A stretch of 64,000 bases of DNA from Hydnum rufescens UP504 (Eukaryota; Basidiomycota; Agaricomycetes; Cantharellales; Hydnaceae), in the NCBI GenBank assembly GCA_014904985.1, contig MU129111.1:42485-106484 (forward strand). Reading direction: 5' to 3'. The stretch's first letter is position 1. The number at the start of each line of letters is the position of its first letter. The translations under genes were made by a program, and so were the position numbers. The notes beneath the pieces were generated by a model that saw only the letters and a list, made by a program, of their open reading frames with translations, was not told where the DNA came from and searched no databases. Positions 1 to 11,656 of this stretch are shown piece by piece.

Positions 1-229
1 GGAAAAGGAAAGGATACATCAGGCGATTGCAGAGGACAGTATCGGCTGTGAGTGCCTATGAACATCCCACATCCACCCCTACCCCGCTCGCAATGCCTAA
101 ATTAAATCACATTAGACCGAGATGATCGAGTAGAAAATGAAGGTGTTACCGATTTTATGCGGTTCCAAAGGTGAGTTCCTCGCGTTTGTTCAACGCGAGT
201 AAGACCTTGTTTCTCACCACAAACGGTCC

Positions 230-3200
230 ATGAGGCGCACCCAAGATCTAGACAAGGAATTGCAGAACTTCACCAACGCTGTGCGACAGTGAGGATCCAA
301 CCATTATTTCCTCGTCTACACTCTCATGCCACGATTTTTCAAAACAGATTAGGGTCAAGTGTCGGGCTTCTCTCCTCTGCTTTCCACCTTCCGTGCCCGT
401 CTCAGTCAGATTCTCCATCTCTTTCGTGAAAATGCTGCTGAGCTCTTCCGCGACGTTTTGAGACAATCCGTAGAGCCTACTCGACCTCTCAGTACGCGTA
501 AACGTAGGAAACCGTTGCGTCCTACCCAAAAAATGCGACCAGATATAACCATCAGGAGCGACCCCGAGGCCCTCCCAGAGGAACTAGATTTTCTTGCTAC
601 CGATCTCCACACTTTCCTTGAATGTTTGAATCAGATCCCAGAGTTCACTGACGAAGGGGTGAATAGTACTGCCTTGAGCTTTCATAATGACTTGAAGTAC
701 TGGGCTAGCGGTCTTCAAGAGTACAAAGGTGAAGGTCATGCTTTGTGGCTTCAACCACTAGATTCATCGAACTCGCCTTGTCAGGCCAGTTTCGCTGCCC
801 CTCCGTGGAACGTTATGTCAATGATCTTACGAAGGAGATGGAAGAGCACTTGCAAAATCTCACGCGAGCTCTGACCACATTCGTAGATGTGGGTGGGTGG
901 TTTCCATCAATCTTGGGGTTCCTCTAATTATTATATTGATCGTGCGCTCCGATAGGCGTTCCCACCATTCGTTTCACCCAGCGACATACGGCGGATGCAC
1001 TGCAGAATTTGTCTACAGTAGCTACCTTTTTTTCAGCTGTCACAGCTACCACCCTCCAGTATAGCTACCAATCATTTCAAACCCGAACTGAGGAAGGTCA
1101 GTTGTGCTCTCCGCGTTAGTCCTCCCCGAATATTTCAAATCGATTCTTCGGGACTAGCGGTAAATCTTCTTTGGATCATGTCACTCGTCTTCTCCCTTGC
1201 AAGCGCCATCAATAGTCAACTTGCGTATCACTGGCGATCAGGTGTGGACGTTATCTGACATCCTATTTTCTGCGCGATTAGTTGATCATTCACTTCACAT
1301 TCTTGTAGCAATATATCGGAGTCCTCGTTCCTGTGTTCCTTGGTGGGTGTCCATCTGGATCACCCGGACACCACTGCTGTTCCTCGTGTCTTCCGTTATC
1401 GCATTCTCCGCCGGTCTCGTCTGCTTCACATATGCAACTTTCTACAGCTCGCCGTTCATCCCTATCATTATCACCGTTTGCACTTCAATTTCTTCATTTG
1501 CCCTCTTTGCCGTTGGGCTCTGGTTTGCTGGCGAGCGATACGCATTCGCCAAGTCCAAGGGGAGAAAAGTCGGTTCGCTTTGATTCCGATCGTCACCGTG
1601 CATCCTTCACTAACGGTCGTGAAAACAAGTGGCTGGCCCAAGAATTGGAAGATCTTATAAGGGCGACCAAGCTGTACACGGGATACCAATGGCTAGCGAG
1701 CCACTTCCCAGGCGACACTTTTGACTACTACCTAGTCTGGATGCGAGGGCGATTAAAGAAGCTCTTCCACGGTTTACACTGGGCGCTCAGTCTCTTATTT
1801 CGCCAGAATGTATCCATCAGCAGTCTCGAGAATGGGCGCACAAACACGGGTGAGTGTGGTATGTCAACGGACGGACTCCCATATAGCAACCCGCTGTCTG
1901 GCGAGCTCGTCTTTCCTTCCCGTTCGAACACTTTCCAACTGCCTCAAGCATGCAGTCGGGTTGCAGTGCCCCCTCCACTCCATTGATTGACGGAATTGCG
2001 ATAGACGGGAAGAACGCAACGTGGAACAACTCTCTGGATGGAGCGTCCCACCCAAGCTCCGTCACTCCGGGTGACAAATTCAAGGCCGTAGCTCATAGGG
2101 TTGTCCGAATAAATAGAGATCTACCCCTCCGCGAAATTCTTGTTCCAGCTGGCTCCATCTACTGCTTCGCCTCCCAGGTTATCCCATTGCAGACGTTCAG
2201 GGATCCCCACCATTCGGTAGCCGCAATATTGGTTCGCTCGAAGCTGCCCGGGCAAAACGTCGACCGTCTCGTCTTGCGATGGTTATTCCTGCCCTGCGAG
2301 CCTTCAGTACGACCCAGTATCTCAGTGAGCACACTGCACCCGTCTGTCATCTTCAGTTCAGTCCGAATGGTGAATTTTGTGGGTACATGGTATCGTCTCT
2401 CGCAGGGGACGATTTATGGATGTAACGGAACAACCTTCCTCTTGCAGTCGCAACCTGTTCTTGGGACCGGACAGCAATCATATGGAAAGTTGGGAATCCA
2501 TTCCAGATCCATCGCAAATTAGCACATGCAAAAGGCTTCGCAGACCAAGTGGCGTGGTCTCCGGATGGTAAATACTTGCTCACCAAGGTCAGTTCTACCC
2601 CTGTTATATTTGCGCAATCTGCTGGAAGCTTCTGCGTCGAGTGCTTAGATGAGCCACGGAGTCAAAATTTGGGTCACGGAGGTGAGTTTCGCAGGTAGCG
2701 ATGAACGTGCGCGAGACTCACAAACTGTGCTAAGACTGGGGTGTGTCAACGAACCATCGGCCGAGAACATGATGTACAATCCGTAGTGTGGATGCCCAGT
2801 GGAGATGGCTTTTTTACGATCGAGGGGACTACGGTGTATAAAATGGTCCGTAGATTTTTAATGGTTATTAGCACAGACATGTGTTGATTCTCCCTTTTTT
2901 TTCCCCTAAGAGTTTGAATGGCCACCTCGATTGGAGCCATAACTTCGCAAGATTATCTTTGCGCGATGTGGTGGTGACGCCAGATGAGCATCGGTAGAGC
3001 CCTCGGCCTCTCAGTGGAACTTTTGGTATTTATTATCATCTTCAGGTTCCTTGCGGTGGCAATCCTGGAGCAAACTCGAGATGGTAATTTGATCACTCGG
3101 TCATCTTCCTGTCTGTCACTTTCGATCTCATTCCTACGCGACGGAATAAGGGTTCAAACCGTCAAAGTCTAGGCCCGAAAAGCGAGTAATAGGCAAGCTT

Positions 3201-4042
3201 TGCTAATTCCAGATCGCGTGCCGAGGCGTCTGACCATCCTTGCTTGTAGTGTTCAATCTCAAATCTGGGCAGATCGAGGAGTGAGTTGCATCCCAAGCGC
3301 GTATGACTCGATTCCTCAATCTCCATTTGCAGTCAAATCCCGGTCATGAATGAAGCTCGAGATATCGCACTTTCTGTCTCTAGTAATCTCGGCCCTCGTG
3401 AGCTACGAACACAAGGTATATGCCTATGGCTGGAAGTTCAAGGGATGGTGTTGCTGAAGGATGAACCCGCTAGACACCACAGCTGTTCCAAATCAACAAG
3501 GTCCACGATCGCGCTCGGCTTACTTTGATGCACTACGTACAGGTCTCCGACACCTAGAGATTTCGCAGGAACGTGTTGTCTTGGGCACTTTGCTGGAGCA
3601 GGTACCGAAGATCAGATTGTACTCGGCGCAGGGAAAGGTGAGATTTATCTTCATATTGCTGCTCGTCGCTTTTTCTTTCTTCTTTGCTTCTCGATATTGA
3701 CATGCCCTGGTTCGTCTAGGTGGTGAAGTACATATATGGGACCGTGAGACCGGTAGGCTGCTGCATTCCTTGCGCGCCCAGGATCAAGGATCAGACGTCA
3801 CAGGGGTCGCGTGGAATCATGCGGGAGCGGGTCAATTGATGTTCGCCTCTGCTGCTCATGACGGGACTGTTCGGATTTGGACTGCACCATGGAGTGGGAT
3901 TGAGCACTCCAGTGCGAAATCTGGTACCAGGGCAACGCATACCCAGGACGTTGATCGCAGCTCACCTGTCCGACATCATCCTGTACCGATGGACTTTCGG
4001 CTTTCTGAAAGCGGTTTGGGTCCAAGCTTTGTCTTCTCGTGA
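230..4042 (+). CDS. Transmembrane protein fused to a WDR26-like WD40 propeller (spliced)
   Basis: One multi-exon gene. The N-terminal half is helical (an ENAAELF segment, then a conserved RYVNDLTKEMEEHL stretch), followed by about three hydrophobic segments near 1160-1240, 1375-1430 and 1455-1520. The C-terminal half is a WD40 propeller: ATCSWDRTAIIW near 2451, VAWSPDGKYLLTK near 2548, GEVHIWDRETGRLL near 3724 and GTVRIW near 3863, ending at TGA 4040-4042. Introns I can place with phase agreement are 729-784, 893-955, 1097-1157, 1242-1308, 1569-1629 and 1850-1905; several more cut the propeller half. The start at 230 (MRRTQDLDKELQNF) is the best guess and its junction to the next exon is not resolved. 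The propeller resembles WDR26/GID7 C-termini, but the membrane-anchored form is a separate mushroom family of unknown role. One extra base near 3393 breaks the frame unless spliced out. Confidence 0.72.
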
Positions 4043-6101
4043 GGGGGAGGATAAAAATCGGATATTGTGAGAGGCGAGATTTCGCGTTCTCATCGTACTG
4101 TTTACTTTCTTTTGCTGCTGAATGCTTTGATAAAAGGGGGGGGGGTTTATTTTGTAGATATATTGACAGTGTATTTATGTACGTATGCGTATTGTTCAAG
4201 TCCCACGTCTCCTTCCCCTCCTCCTCTGACTCTCTCTTTCATCTCAAACAGCTCTACCTGGATATGGATTGATTTACTAGGGAACTGTTGCATAGTATGG
4301 GTGGGCCGCTCTGACCTCACATAACAAGGATACGACTTTAATTTGTGCATTAATAATGATTTGACATTGCTCACACTGCTATCTCTTGTCATCAAGCACC
4401 TGAAGTACCCAACTCAAATGGAGGGGATTCTGATATACAATCATGCAGAGTGGGAGGAAATCCGAGCCAGGGTCAAATATTATATTTGTGAACGGGCAAT
4501 GATCGGCCACAAGTACAAAGTGAAGATTGAGAACTGGTGCAGACCAATTCTAGAAGAAAGATAAACGCAGGGTTGGAAAAAGGTAATACAGGTACAGGTG
4601 AGGGGATGTATGACCGAGTGGATATATACACTGTACCTGAGACTACACATCTGCTGACATCGATGCAACCTAGATGATAAGGGTGTGATTCTGAGGGGTA
4701 GGGGGTCGTTTGTACAGTCAGAGTTCGAACAAAATGAAATTTTAATTTCGGTGATCAAAGCCGAGGGCAAGCATACTGTAATCTAGATGATAAGGCCATA
4801 ATTCTGATGTGAATGATCAAGGCACAATTGCCTGGTGGGATCAATGTAACATTGTAACCTAAATTATGACAATGACCTGATACTACAATTATAACCGGAT
4901 AGGTATATGGGTGTGCGGTCTCAGCTGATTCACTCGATGACGAGTGGAAGGGCCATACCGTAGGGGAGCAAGGTTTCCTGGTGAAACGAGCGATGCAGGT
5001 CCTGCATCGAGTTTGATTGCTCCTGTCCGATGGATACGTCCGCTTCCGCTCGTTTCCCGGCCCAGATCGCCGTTCTCTCTCAAGCAAGGTAAGCAAGATA
5101 TCCCCTGGCCTAACGAGCGAGGACCCTCTCCAAGAGGCTCGGTCCCAAGCAATATTCGGAGGGCGTTTTCAATTTGAGCAAGGACGTTGTAGAGAATTAA
5201 GTCGTCAACCGGGAGGTCAAGTCTGCTGACAAGTGCATAGACCGTTGTACACTGTTACGTGCGTCGACAGTGGGTACGGCTTATCAGTCCAAAAATCCAG
5301 CACATCGCGAGCCCCTTTCGCCTCCAGTACCGGGGTCATCTGTGTGCATTGAAGCACAGACGCACGAAGAGCTAGAATTGTCATGCGTAGTTGAGATAAT
5401 TACTACCGTCGAAGTCCCGCGCATGGGGTAAGGTGTCTATTCCAATTGGGTAGTTCATTTGATCGAAACCATTTCTTTTCTAGGTCTGTTGTATCATCTC
5501 TCTCCCCCTTCAGATAATAATCATGTAGGAAGATACTTTTACCTGATTTGCGTTCTCATCGTCCCATGGCGACATATGAGATTATGGGGTAGTTGAAATT
5601 TTCTCTGGGCACCCGCAGAAGTCGGGAGTGGGGCGCACTGCTTTCAAACACAAAAGTTTCCAGTACGGTGAGCCAATTCCAAACAGTAAAGCAAGTTGGG
5701 CTGTCATAGCTACATAACCACACGAGTATACTCCAGTAAGTAATGAACTCAAGGCAGAAACGGCCTAATTGCGCGGATAGATTGTTTTCGCATAGGCTGT
5801 GCACTTCATCCATAGATGTGAATGACAACAGAGCCCCGGGATTGGCCGGGGCGTGGGAATTTCTGAACACTCAGTACTACTATTATGCTAGCCCGGCGTT
5901 CGCGAAATCTGAGGCTAATATCTGCCCTCGGACGAAGAACTGGGCTGTCTGGCCGACATGTCATCGCCCGAATCTATCTTCTGTCCCTGCCAGCCATGCA
6001 TTCAACGTTGTCCTCACCAGAATAGGTGCTTCGTATTTCCATTCTAGCGGGCAGGCTCTTGGTCCGTCCCCTTCACTACTATAGGGCTTCTGTGCCGTCA
6101 G
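4043..6101. other. No confident gene
   Basis: Only short, overlapping open frames with no recognisable domain occur here. The first part is the AT-rich 3' flank of the WD40 gene. A short phrase (tagatgataag followed by ...attctga) appears twice, near 4672 and 4783. The 5' exon or exons and presequence of KGD2 should lie in the last few hundred bases (about 5750-6101), but I could not fix a start codon with a compatible splice phase. Confidence 0.5.
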
Positions 6102-7585
6102 GTCTCATCATTGTCATTTCTTACACCGCGGCGATTAGGCATCGAGACTGTCAAGGTGCCGCAAGTAGCAGAGTCGATCACAGAAGGCACTTTGAAAACG
6201 TGGACCAAGAAGGTCGGGGACTCGGTAGCCGTCGACGAGGAGGTTGCAACAATTGAGACAGACAAGGTCGACGTTTCCGTCAATGCGCATGTTGCTGGCA
6301 AGATCGTGGAGCTCCTAGCGACAGAGGAGGACGTTGTAACTGTGGGTCAAGACCTATTTAGAATCGAAGAGGGCGCTGAAGGCGAAGGTGAGAGATACAT
6401 TGGGAAACATCCCGGAGCCTTTTCCTGGCATTTGCTAATCGTATTCTCAATTTTAGTGTCTTCAAGTTCGACCCCTGCACCGGAACAACGGGAGGTTATG
6501 CAGAAGGAGACGTCGTCCGTGAAGGAAGAGCCGAATGTTGCGAAGGAAACCAAGGAAGTCGGCCCGCCGCCACCCGCCAAGAAAGCCGAGTCAAGGCCCG
6601 CGCTGAAGGATACGGCTCCACCATCCTCTTCCTCTTCTACCATTCCTCTTGTCCCCGGGAATCGCAACGAAACGCGTGTAAAGATGAGCCGTATGCGCCT
6701 GCGAATCGCTGAGCGGCTAAAGGAATCGCAGAATGCGGCCGCGTTTTGACGACTTTCAATGAAATCGACATGTCGTCCTTGAAAGAGTTCCGTGCGCTCT
6801 ACAAAGATGAAGTACTTAAGACCCGGGGCGTCAAGCTCGGTTTCATGTCGCCCTTTGCCAAAGCAAGTACCCTTGCCCTCAAAGAGATCCCTGCGGCCAA
6901 CGCAAGCATCGAGGACGACACCATCGTGTACCGGGACTATGTCGATCTCAGCGTCGCTGTGGCTACTCCTAAGGGGCTCGTCACTCCAGTAGTACGGAAT
7001 ATCGAGACAATGAATTTTATTGAGATAGAGGAGGCAATTGCTAATCTTGGCAAGAAGGTGAGTTCCGATCGACTGCTGCTCTGCTTTCGAACTAAATTAT
7101 TCTCTGTCAAGGCACGCGACGGTCAGCTCACCCTTGAAGACATGGCAGGGGGTACCTTTACAATGTGAGTCGAGGGTGTCTGGGGGATCAGCCTGATCTA
7201 ACTGCTGCGATTTAGTTCAAATGGAGGCGTGTTTGGAAGTCTGTACGGGACACCAATAATCAACTTACCCCAAGCAGCAGTTCTGGGTACGCTAGTCCGA
7301 GATCTCTTAGAGAAATCACTTTTAACTGTTTACGGCGCATTTCTCAGGAATGCATTCAATTGTTGATCGCCCCACAGTGGTTAATGGAAAGATAGAGATT
7401 CGGCCTATCATGGTTGTGGCCCTTACGTATGACCATCGTCTCCTGGACGGGCGAGAGGCCGTGACATTCCTTGGTGGGTACCTCGAGTATACTCCTGAGG
7501 CACTGCTCATTACTTACGAATGATCTAAATTGCAGTGCGAGTGAAACAGTACATTGAAGACCCCCGCAGGATGTTGTTAGTGTGA
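6102..7585 (+). CDS. KGD2: Dihydrolipoamide succinyltransferase, E2 of 2-oxoglutarate dehydrogenase (N-terminus unresolved, one frameshift)
   Basis: Mitochondrial TCA-cycle enzyme that moves the succinyl group from lipoamide to CoA. The lipoyl domain starts at [15 protein letters not shown]; the lipoyl-lysine is the AAG at 6264-6266 in [10 protein letters not shown] Pro/Ala/Lys-rich linker follows, then the catalytic domain ([38 protein letters not shown] with His codon 7434 and Asp codon 7446). It stops at TGA 7583-7585 after PRRMLLV, the usual C-terminus. Introns: 6388-6456, 7058-7111, 7165-7215, 7287-7347 and 7474-7535, all phase-consistent. The open exon is entered at 6102 after a CAG acceptor, so the presequence exon is upstream. 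One base is missing near 6745 in a run of four T, where the family reads [11 protein letters not shown]. In a housekeeping gene this is either a sequencing error or a dead copy. Confidence 0.9.
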
Positions 7586-7834
7586 AGTCTCAGCCAATAA
7601 TAATTCTGTTTCCTTTAAATTATTGTGGTTCTTGTTAGTATCTCTTTCCAGGAGGTTCTGCCGTTGTGAGAGAGGAGTGAATGCGGTGCTTCCAGCAACT
7701 GAATTTCGGCGTTAGCCATTATCTCCGTCAGATTAGAAATGTTCCTAAATTAAATTTCGACCACCAAAGTTCCACCTCAACCTTGCTCCCCTCCTCCCCT
7801 CTACCCCTTCCACCTCCCCCAGTCGTCAATAACA

Positions 7835-8893
7835 ATGTCCGTTGCCGTCTCTCGCCCGCCACCCCAGATGCCTGCCTTCTCCCGCCCCCAACATGTTTCC
7901 ACCCGCCCGAGGGCGCCTCCCCTTGCCCCAGGCCTCATTCGCCTCCCTATGCCCGTGAAGGAGTCCCTCCATTCTCGGCCTCCGCGTCCTCGTCAGCGTA
8001 GGCCTGCCAAGCTCGGGCCTGACTCCAAAGGTGATCTAGAACTCAAAGATGATCACCGGCCCAAGGACACTGCGCACATCCTCAAGCGCTCCCCTACCAA
8101 GGACGTAGGACACAGGAAGCCGTCCTCTCCTGTTACCACCCGTCGCAGTTCTTCTGTCCTACCCAAGTCCACCACCAAAACATCGCAGGCTGAGACGGTG
8201 TTCGACTTGTCAGATTCGGATATCCCTCTCCCTCCCAAAGCCCACAACAAACCCTCAGCAATGGCCCCCACCACCCCCAAGAACGAGCCCAATGCCAAGA
8301 ATGAAGTGGATGGGTCTTCCAAGCCCTCCCGCTCTCGTCGCGGCGGTCATCAGAAGGCACCCTCAGTCCTCCTTCAGCTTCAGAGGCCGTCGCCATCCCC
8401 TCCCGTCGTGGTCGAGGCAGCGGCAGGTCGTCCACTGGAGATCCCTTCCTCTCACGCTCTGTCCCGGTGAGCACCAGTGTAAGCGCACTTCCTGATTGGG
8501 ATATGCCTCCATCGTTCGGCTCTACGACCGATAGGAAGACTGAGATAGATCTTTCCCTATCCTGTCCCGCCGCGAGCGTCCGCAGCCAGTTCCCTGGCTC
8601 GAGGCTTTTGAAGATGACACTGTTTCCTCAACAGTCGATCAAAAGACTCAGTCATCTCCTAACGTTCATTTCCCTGTTGAGCCCCCGTCCCCAACTCGCC
8701 GAAATGCCAGGCCCATGCACCATCACAGCAGGACATCGTCCGTTCCTCGATCAGCGTGAACCCTTTGATGCAAAAGGAATCCCCTGGACCTCTTGACCGT
8801 TCCAAAGATGGCAATGTCGTCAAATACGCTGGGGGCCGCTTCCAGAGCGCACCTGCGCCCACATTCTTACCAATGCCTTCGTTCCAGACCTGA
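7835..8893 (+). CDS. Proline-rich protein with C-terminal PNRC/EDC-type decapping motif (frame-disrupted)
   Basis: The ATG at 7835 sits in a good context (aacaATGtcc). The predicted protein is low-complexity and rich in Pro, Ser, Arg and Lys, including FDLSDSDIPLPPK and SRSRRGGHQK. It later carries STSVSALPDWDMP and ends YAGGRFQSAPAPTFLPMPSF just before TGA 8891-8893. That ending matches the short motif (YAGxxFxxSPxPxxLPxPxF) by which PNRC/EDC-type proteins bind the mRNA decapping machinery, so an adaptor role in decapping is inferred. The reading frame changes three times (near 8370, 8560 and 8745) with no plausible GT-AG introns, so the locus is either a pseudogene or carries indel errors. 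Ser/Pro-rich orthologues tolerate drift, so the middle part is only loosely supported. Confidence 0.6.
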
Positions 8894-10364
8894 GTAGGTC
8901 CTGTTGTGACGGGTGAGACGGTTTGGCTACGTCTTGTTCTTCTAATTTCTGACCTCACTATCAGCCATGATCTACGGCGCACCGACGGGGTGGACCGCTC
9001 GTGTTTTCCTCCTCGAAAAATGTTTCTTATCGTTATCCGTCGCCTCTCGTCATCTGTCCACTGTTCGTCACACCCCCTTCTCCGCGTAAAAGCATACACC
9101 GTCACCCGGCCACCTATTGAACGGATAACTCGACCCGACTACAATTCGACCACACCTTCCGGTTATATTATTCAGTCTCGGATTTTGCATATCGAACGAT
9201 AACCATCGTTCTCGCTTAAATTAGACACGTCGACTCGTACGACCCGCTCTATCTCATTCTCGTATTTCTCACCATACTGTTTGTTCAAAATGAATCTGTA
9301 CAAACTCGCTCAAGGCAAATACCATGTTCGGCATATCATTTTCGCATCCAATAATCACCTCGACGTTTTCCGCGCCAACCCCCAACTCCATCTCGCCATT
9401 CTGCTACTGGCATCCGCGCACCTTCCGGTTCTCATACCATCCTTCGAGAGCACTTTTCGGTGGCGTACTGCACTACGTCTATCCCCCGTGGTTTTGTTTG
9501 CATCGTCCGTGAGTGACCATTGGTTCTCTGCTGTACTCTGCGAACCCTGAGTTCCTTCTAGCCTAGCCTTATTATTCCCTCGTCACCCTACTGTTTGCTC
9601 TCGACCACGCATTTCCGATATCCGCATCGTGTATCTCATATTGGTTCACTGTTCCTACCACGTACCACATTATTCTCGTTTTTCTTGACCTTTCTTTCTT
9701 GGGTGCTTTCTTGGCATACTTCAACACCCGATAAGGGTCATTGCTGTTTCGCCATTTCCCCTGATGTACTTTTCCATCTCATACTGACTCCCCTTACTGC
9801 AGCTTCTTCCACTTGTCTCTCCAGAATCTTACTCGCGCACGCCCATATTTTTTTTCTTCCTTTTGGTGCGTCGAGCTCACCAATTCTGAGGGTGCCGTCC
9901 TCCATCCTCGTCACCACTCTACCGCTTCTCACCCCTACTCCACCAACCAATCACCGTTTACCACGCTCCTTACCTCGCATTGCATTACATCCCGCCATGC
10001 GACTGACACGAAGTATCCGAACCCACCCCACGTTCATTCCGCTTCCTGAAACCACGTCACACGCCAACTCCACACCTATCAAAAACCGTAAAACACTGCA
10101 ACTCGAGTCGCAAGTCGCTGTCCTTAACAACAAAGATTCTACAATGCCTTCAAATCCTTCGTCATAGTTCATCGCACTGGTCCTACGCCGCTTTCATTGT
10201 CTGTATATGTAGGAGGGTATAGGACAAGTTATATAGGGGCATTGTAGAATATTGATAAAATTTTGCGCACAATGCGAACTGGTTTGCAGCATATCTCATG
10301 TGAATTCTGACGGACCTCGGATCCTTCCAGTACAGTTATCACTCAGCAGTCAGCACGCGAAACG
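8894..10364. other. Pyrimidine-rich intergenic DNA, no confident gene
   Basis: The plus strand is rich in C and T over long stretches (about 9200-10100). This produces chance open frames on the plus strand with Ser/Pro/Leu/His-rich, low-complexity translations. No domain, splice pattern or codon signal persuades me of a gene. The region probably contains the 3' end of the upstream transcription unit and the promoter of the gene starting near 10365-10511; a TATA-like run (tataggggcattg) lies near 10231. Confidence 0.45.
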
Positions 10365-10529
10365 ATGTCAAGGCCATCCTCTCCCGTGTACAGCCTGGGA
10401 TCGAATCCTGAAGAAATACACTTGAGTGGTGCTGGTGGGACGTCAGAGGAAGATGCATTCGCTCAATCACCAGTAGACTCTGGACTGGCCTCGCTGCGAA
10501 CGACAGGAACATGGCGGACGTGGACATGA
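10365..10529 (+). other. Overlapping upstream ORF (54 codons)
   Basis: This ORF begins at ATG 10365 and ends at TGA 10527-10529, which is inside the downstream coding sequence that starts at 10511 in another frame. Its translation (start MSRPSSPVYSLGSNPEE) has a coding-like composition. It is either a translated upstream ORF that would repress the main ORF, or the true N-terminus joined to it by an unseen intron or a one-base error. Confidence 0.35.
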
Positions 10530-11321
10530 ATACTGGGACTAGAGATATCACACCCCCCTCTGCCTCGCCGTCCCCTTCGTCCTATCTTCAAGTCCGAAAG
10601 GAGCCGCAAGAACACGCCACAAAGAACGATCTAGACCCAGCTGCCTCTACAACACCGCGACTTGACCCTGAGGATCCAGAGGCGTTCTTGGCGACGCCAT
10701 TTACAAGATTCGACCAGATGGGGATTATGACGGAGTTCGACAATGAGAGTACGGCTGCTGTAGAGTTTGAACAAGGTGTGTAGCATGGGGAGTGCCACCT
10801 CTCTGTCTCTGTCTCTCTTGCGTGCCGTGGCGTGTCTTTCCTGCGCGTTATCTGCGCGCTTAATCTCCCTTTGTCTTGTCCACAACCCCTCCCTATTTTT
10901 CTTCGCTTCAGAATTTTCTAGGAGGATGGCAGATCTCATGCTTGAACTCCGCGTCTGGGCGGAATGTCGTCCTATTCATGAACGCGATACGCACAGTCAT
11001 CAGCTAATACAAGAACTAGAGGCTATTGAGGCGCGAGAAAACGAACAAGGTTCGTCCCTTTGTCCCTCTTGGGCGCACATGTCCACTCTCTTGCGCCTTT
11101 CTGTTATTTGGTGTAGTTTGATTGGGCTACACTTTCGGCCTCCTTTTTGTCGTTTTCAACCCATATGCATACTATCAAAATTTTTCTGTGGATACGGTAC
11201 TGAATAGAATTTGTCCCACCAACCCTCCTTGCCTCGACCATTTGCAGAGAACGCTCGTCTAGCCCTCGTCAAATTCGTCACGTCGATTCGCCAGGCTCTC
11301 GCGGCTCTCACACACTTCTGA
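10511..11321 (+). CDS. Hypothetical 158-aa acidic helical protein, three exons
   Basis: The model is 10511-10775, 10912-11049 and 11248-11321. The introns are 10776-10911 and 11050-11247, both GT-AG, and the total of 477 nt is exactly 159 codons including TGA 11319-11321. The N-terminal 60 residues are Ser/Pro-rich and probably disordered. From PEAFLATPFTRFDQMGIMTE onward the protein is predicted to be mostly alpha-helical: EFSRRMADLMLELRVWAE, a Glu-rich helix (IQELEAIEAREN), and a final FVTSIRQALAALTHF helix. I do not recognise the family. The helical pattern would suit a small coiled-coil or adaptor subunit, but that is inference. An upstream ORF overlaps the start. Confidence 0.7.
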
Positions 11322-11656
11322 AGTTCGCTGGTTTCTCTTCCTGGCTCTGTCTCTATTGCACACCTTGCCCCGGTCTCCCTTCTATTCGTGTCTTTGACCC
11401 GTCTTTTTCTTCATATTCGTTGTCGACAGCTTTCCCGGTGCCAGCTAATGTGTATCCATAACCACCAGTTCAGAATGTCATCGCAGTCTTTGGTACAATA
11501 CACTATACATTCAGCACTACAGTCTAAATACAATAAATACCAGTATACACCCTAGATCCTGTGCTGCTCCCCACCAAGCATATCCATGTTCCCGTACCCG
11601 TACCTGTCATTCACCCAATGCGCCACAACCAGTACGGTCCTAGTGCCATTCAAAAG
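11322..11656. other. Intergenic between convergent genes
   Basis: Lies between the plus-strand small gene and the minus-strand F-box gene and probably contains both 3' UTRs. It is C/T-rich after the stop codon and then AT-rich (atacactatacattc near 11496). No gene seen. Confidence 0.5.

Noticed and set aside
9595..10167. 190-codon plus-strand frame
   Set aside because: Ser/Pro/Leu/His-rich translation of a pyrimidine-rich stretch, without splice context or domain; likely chance.
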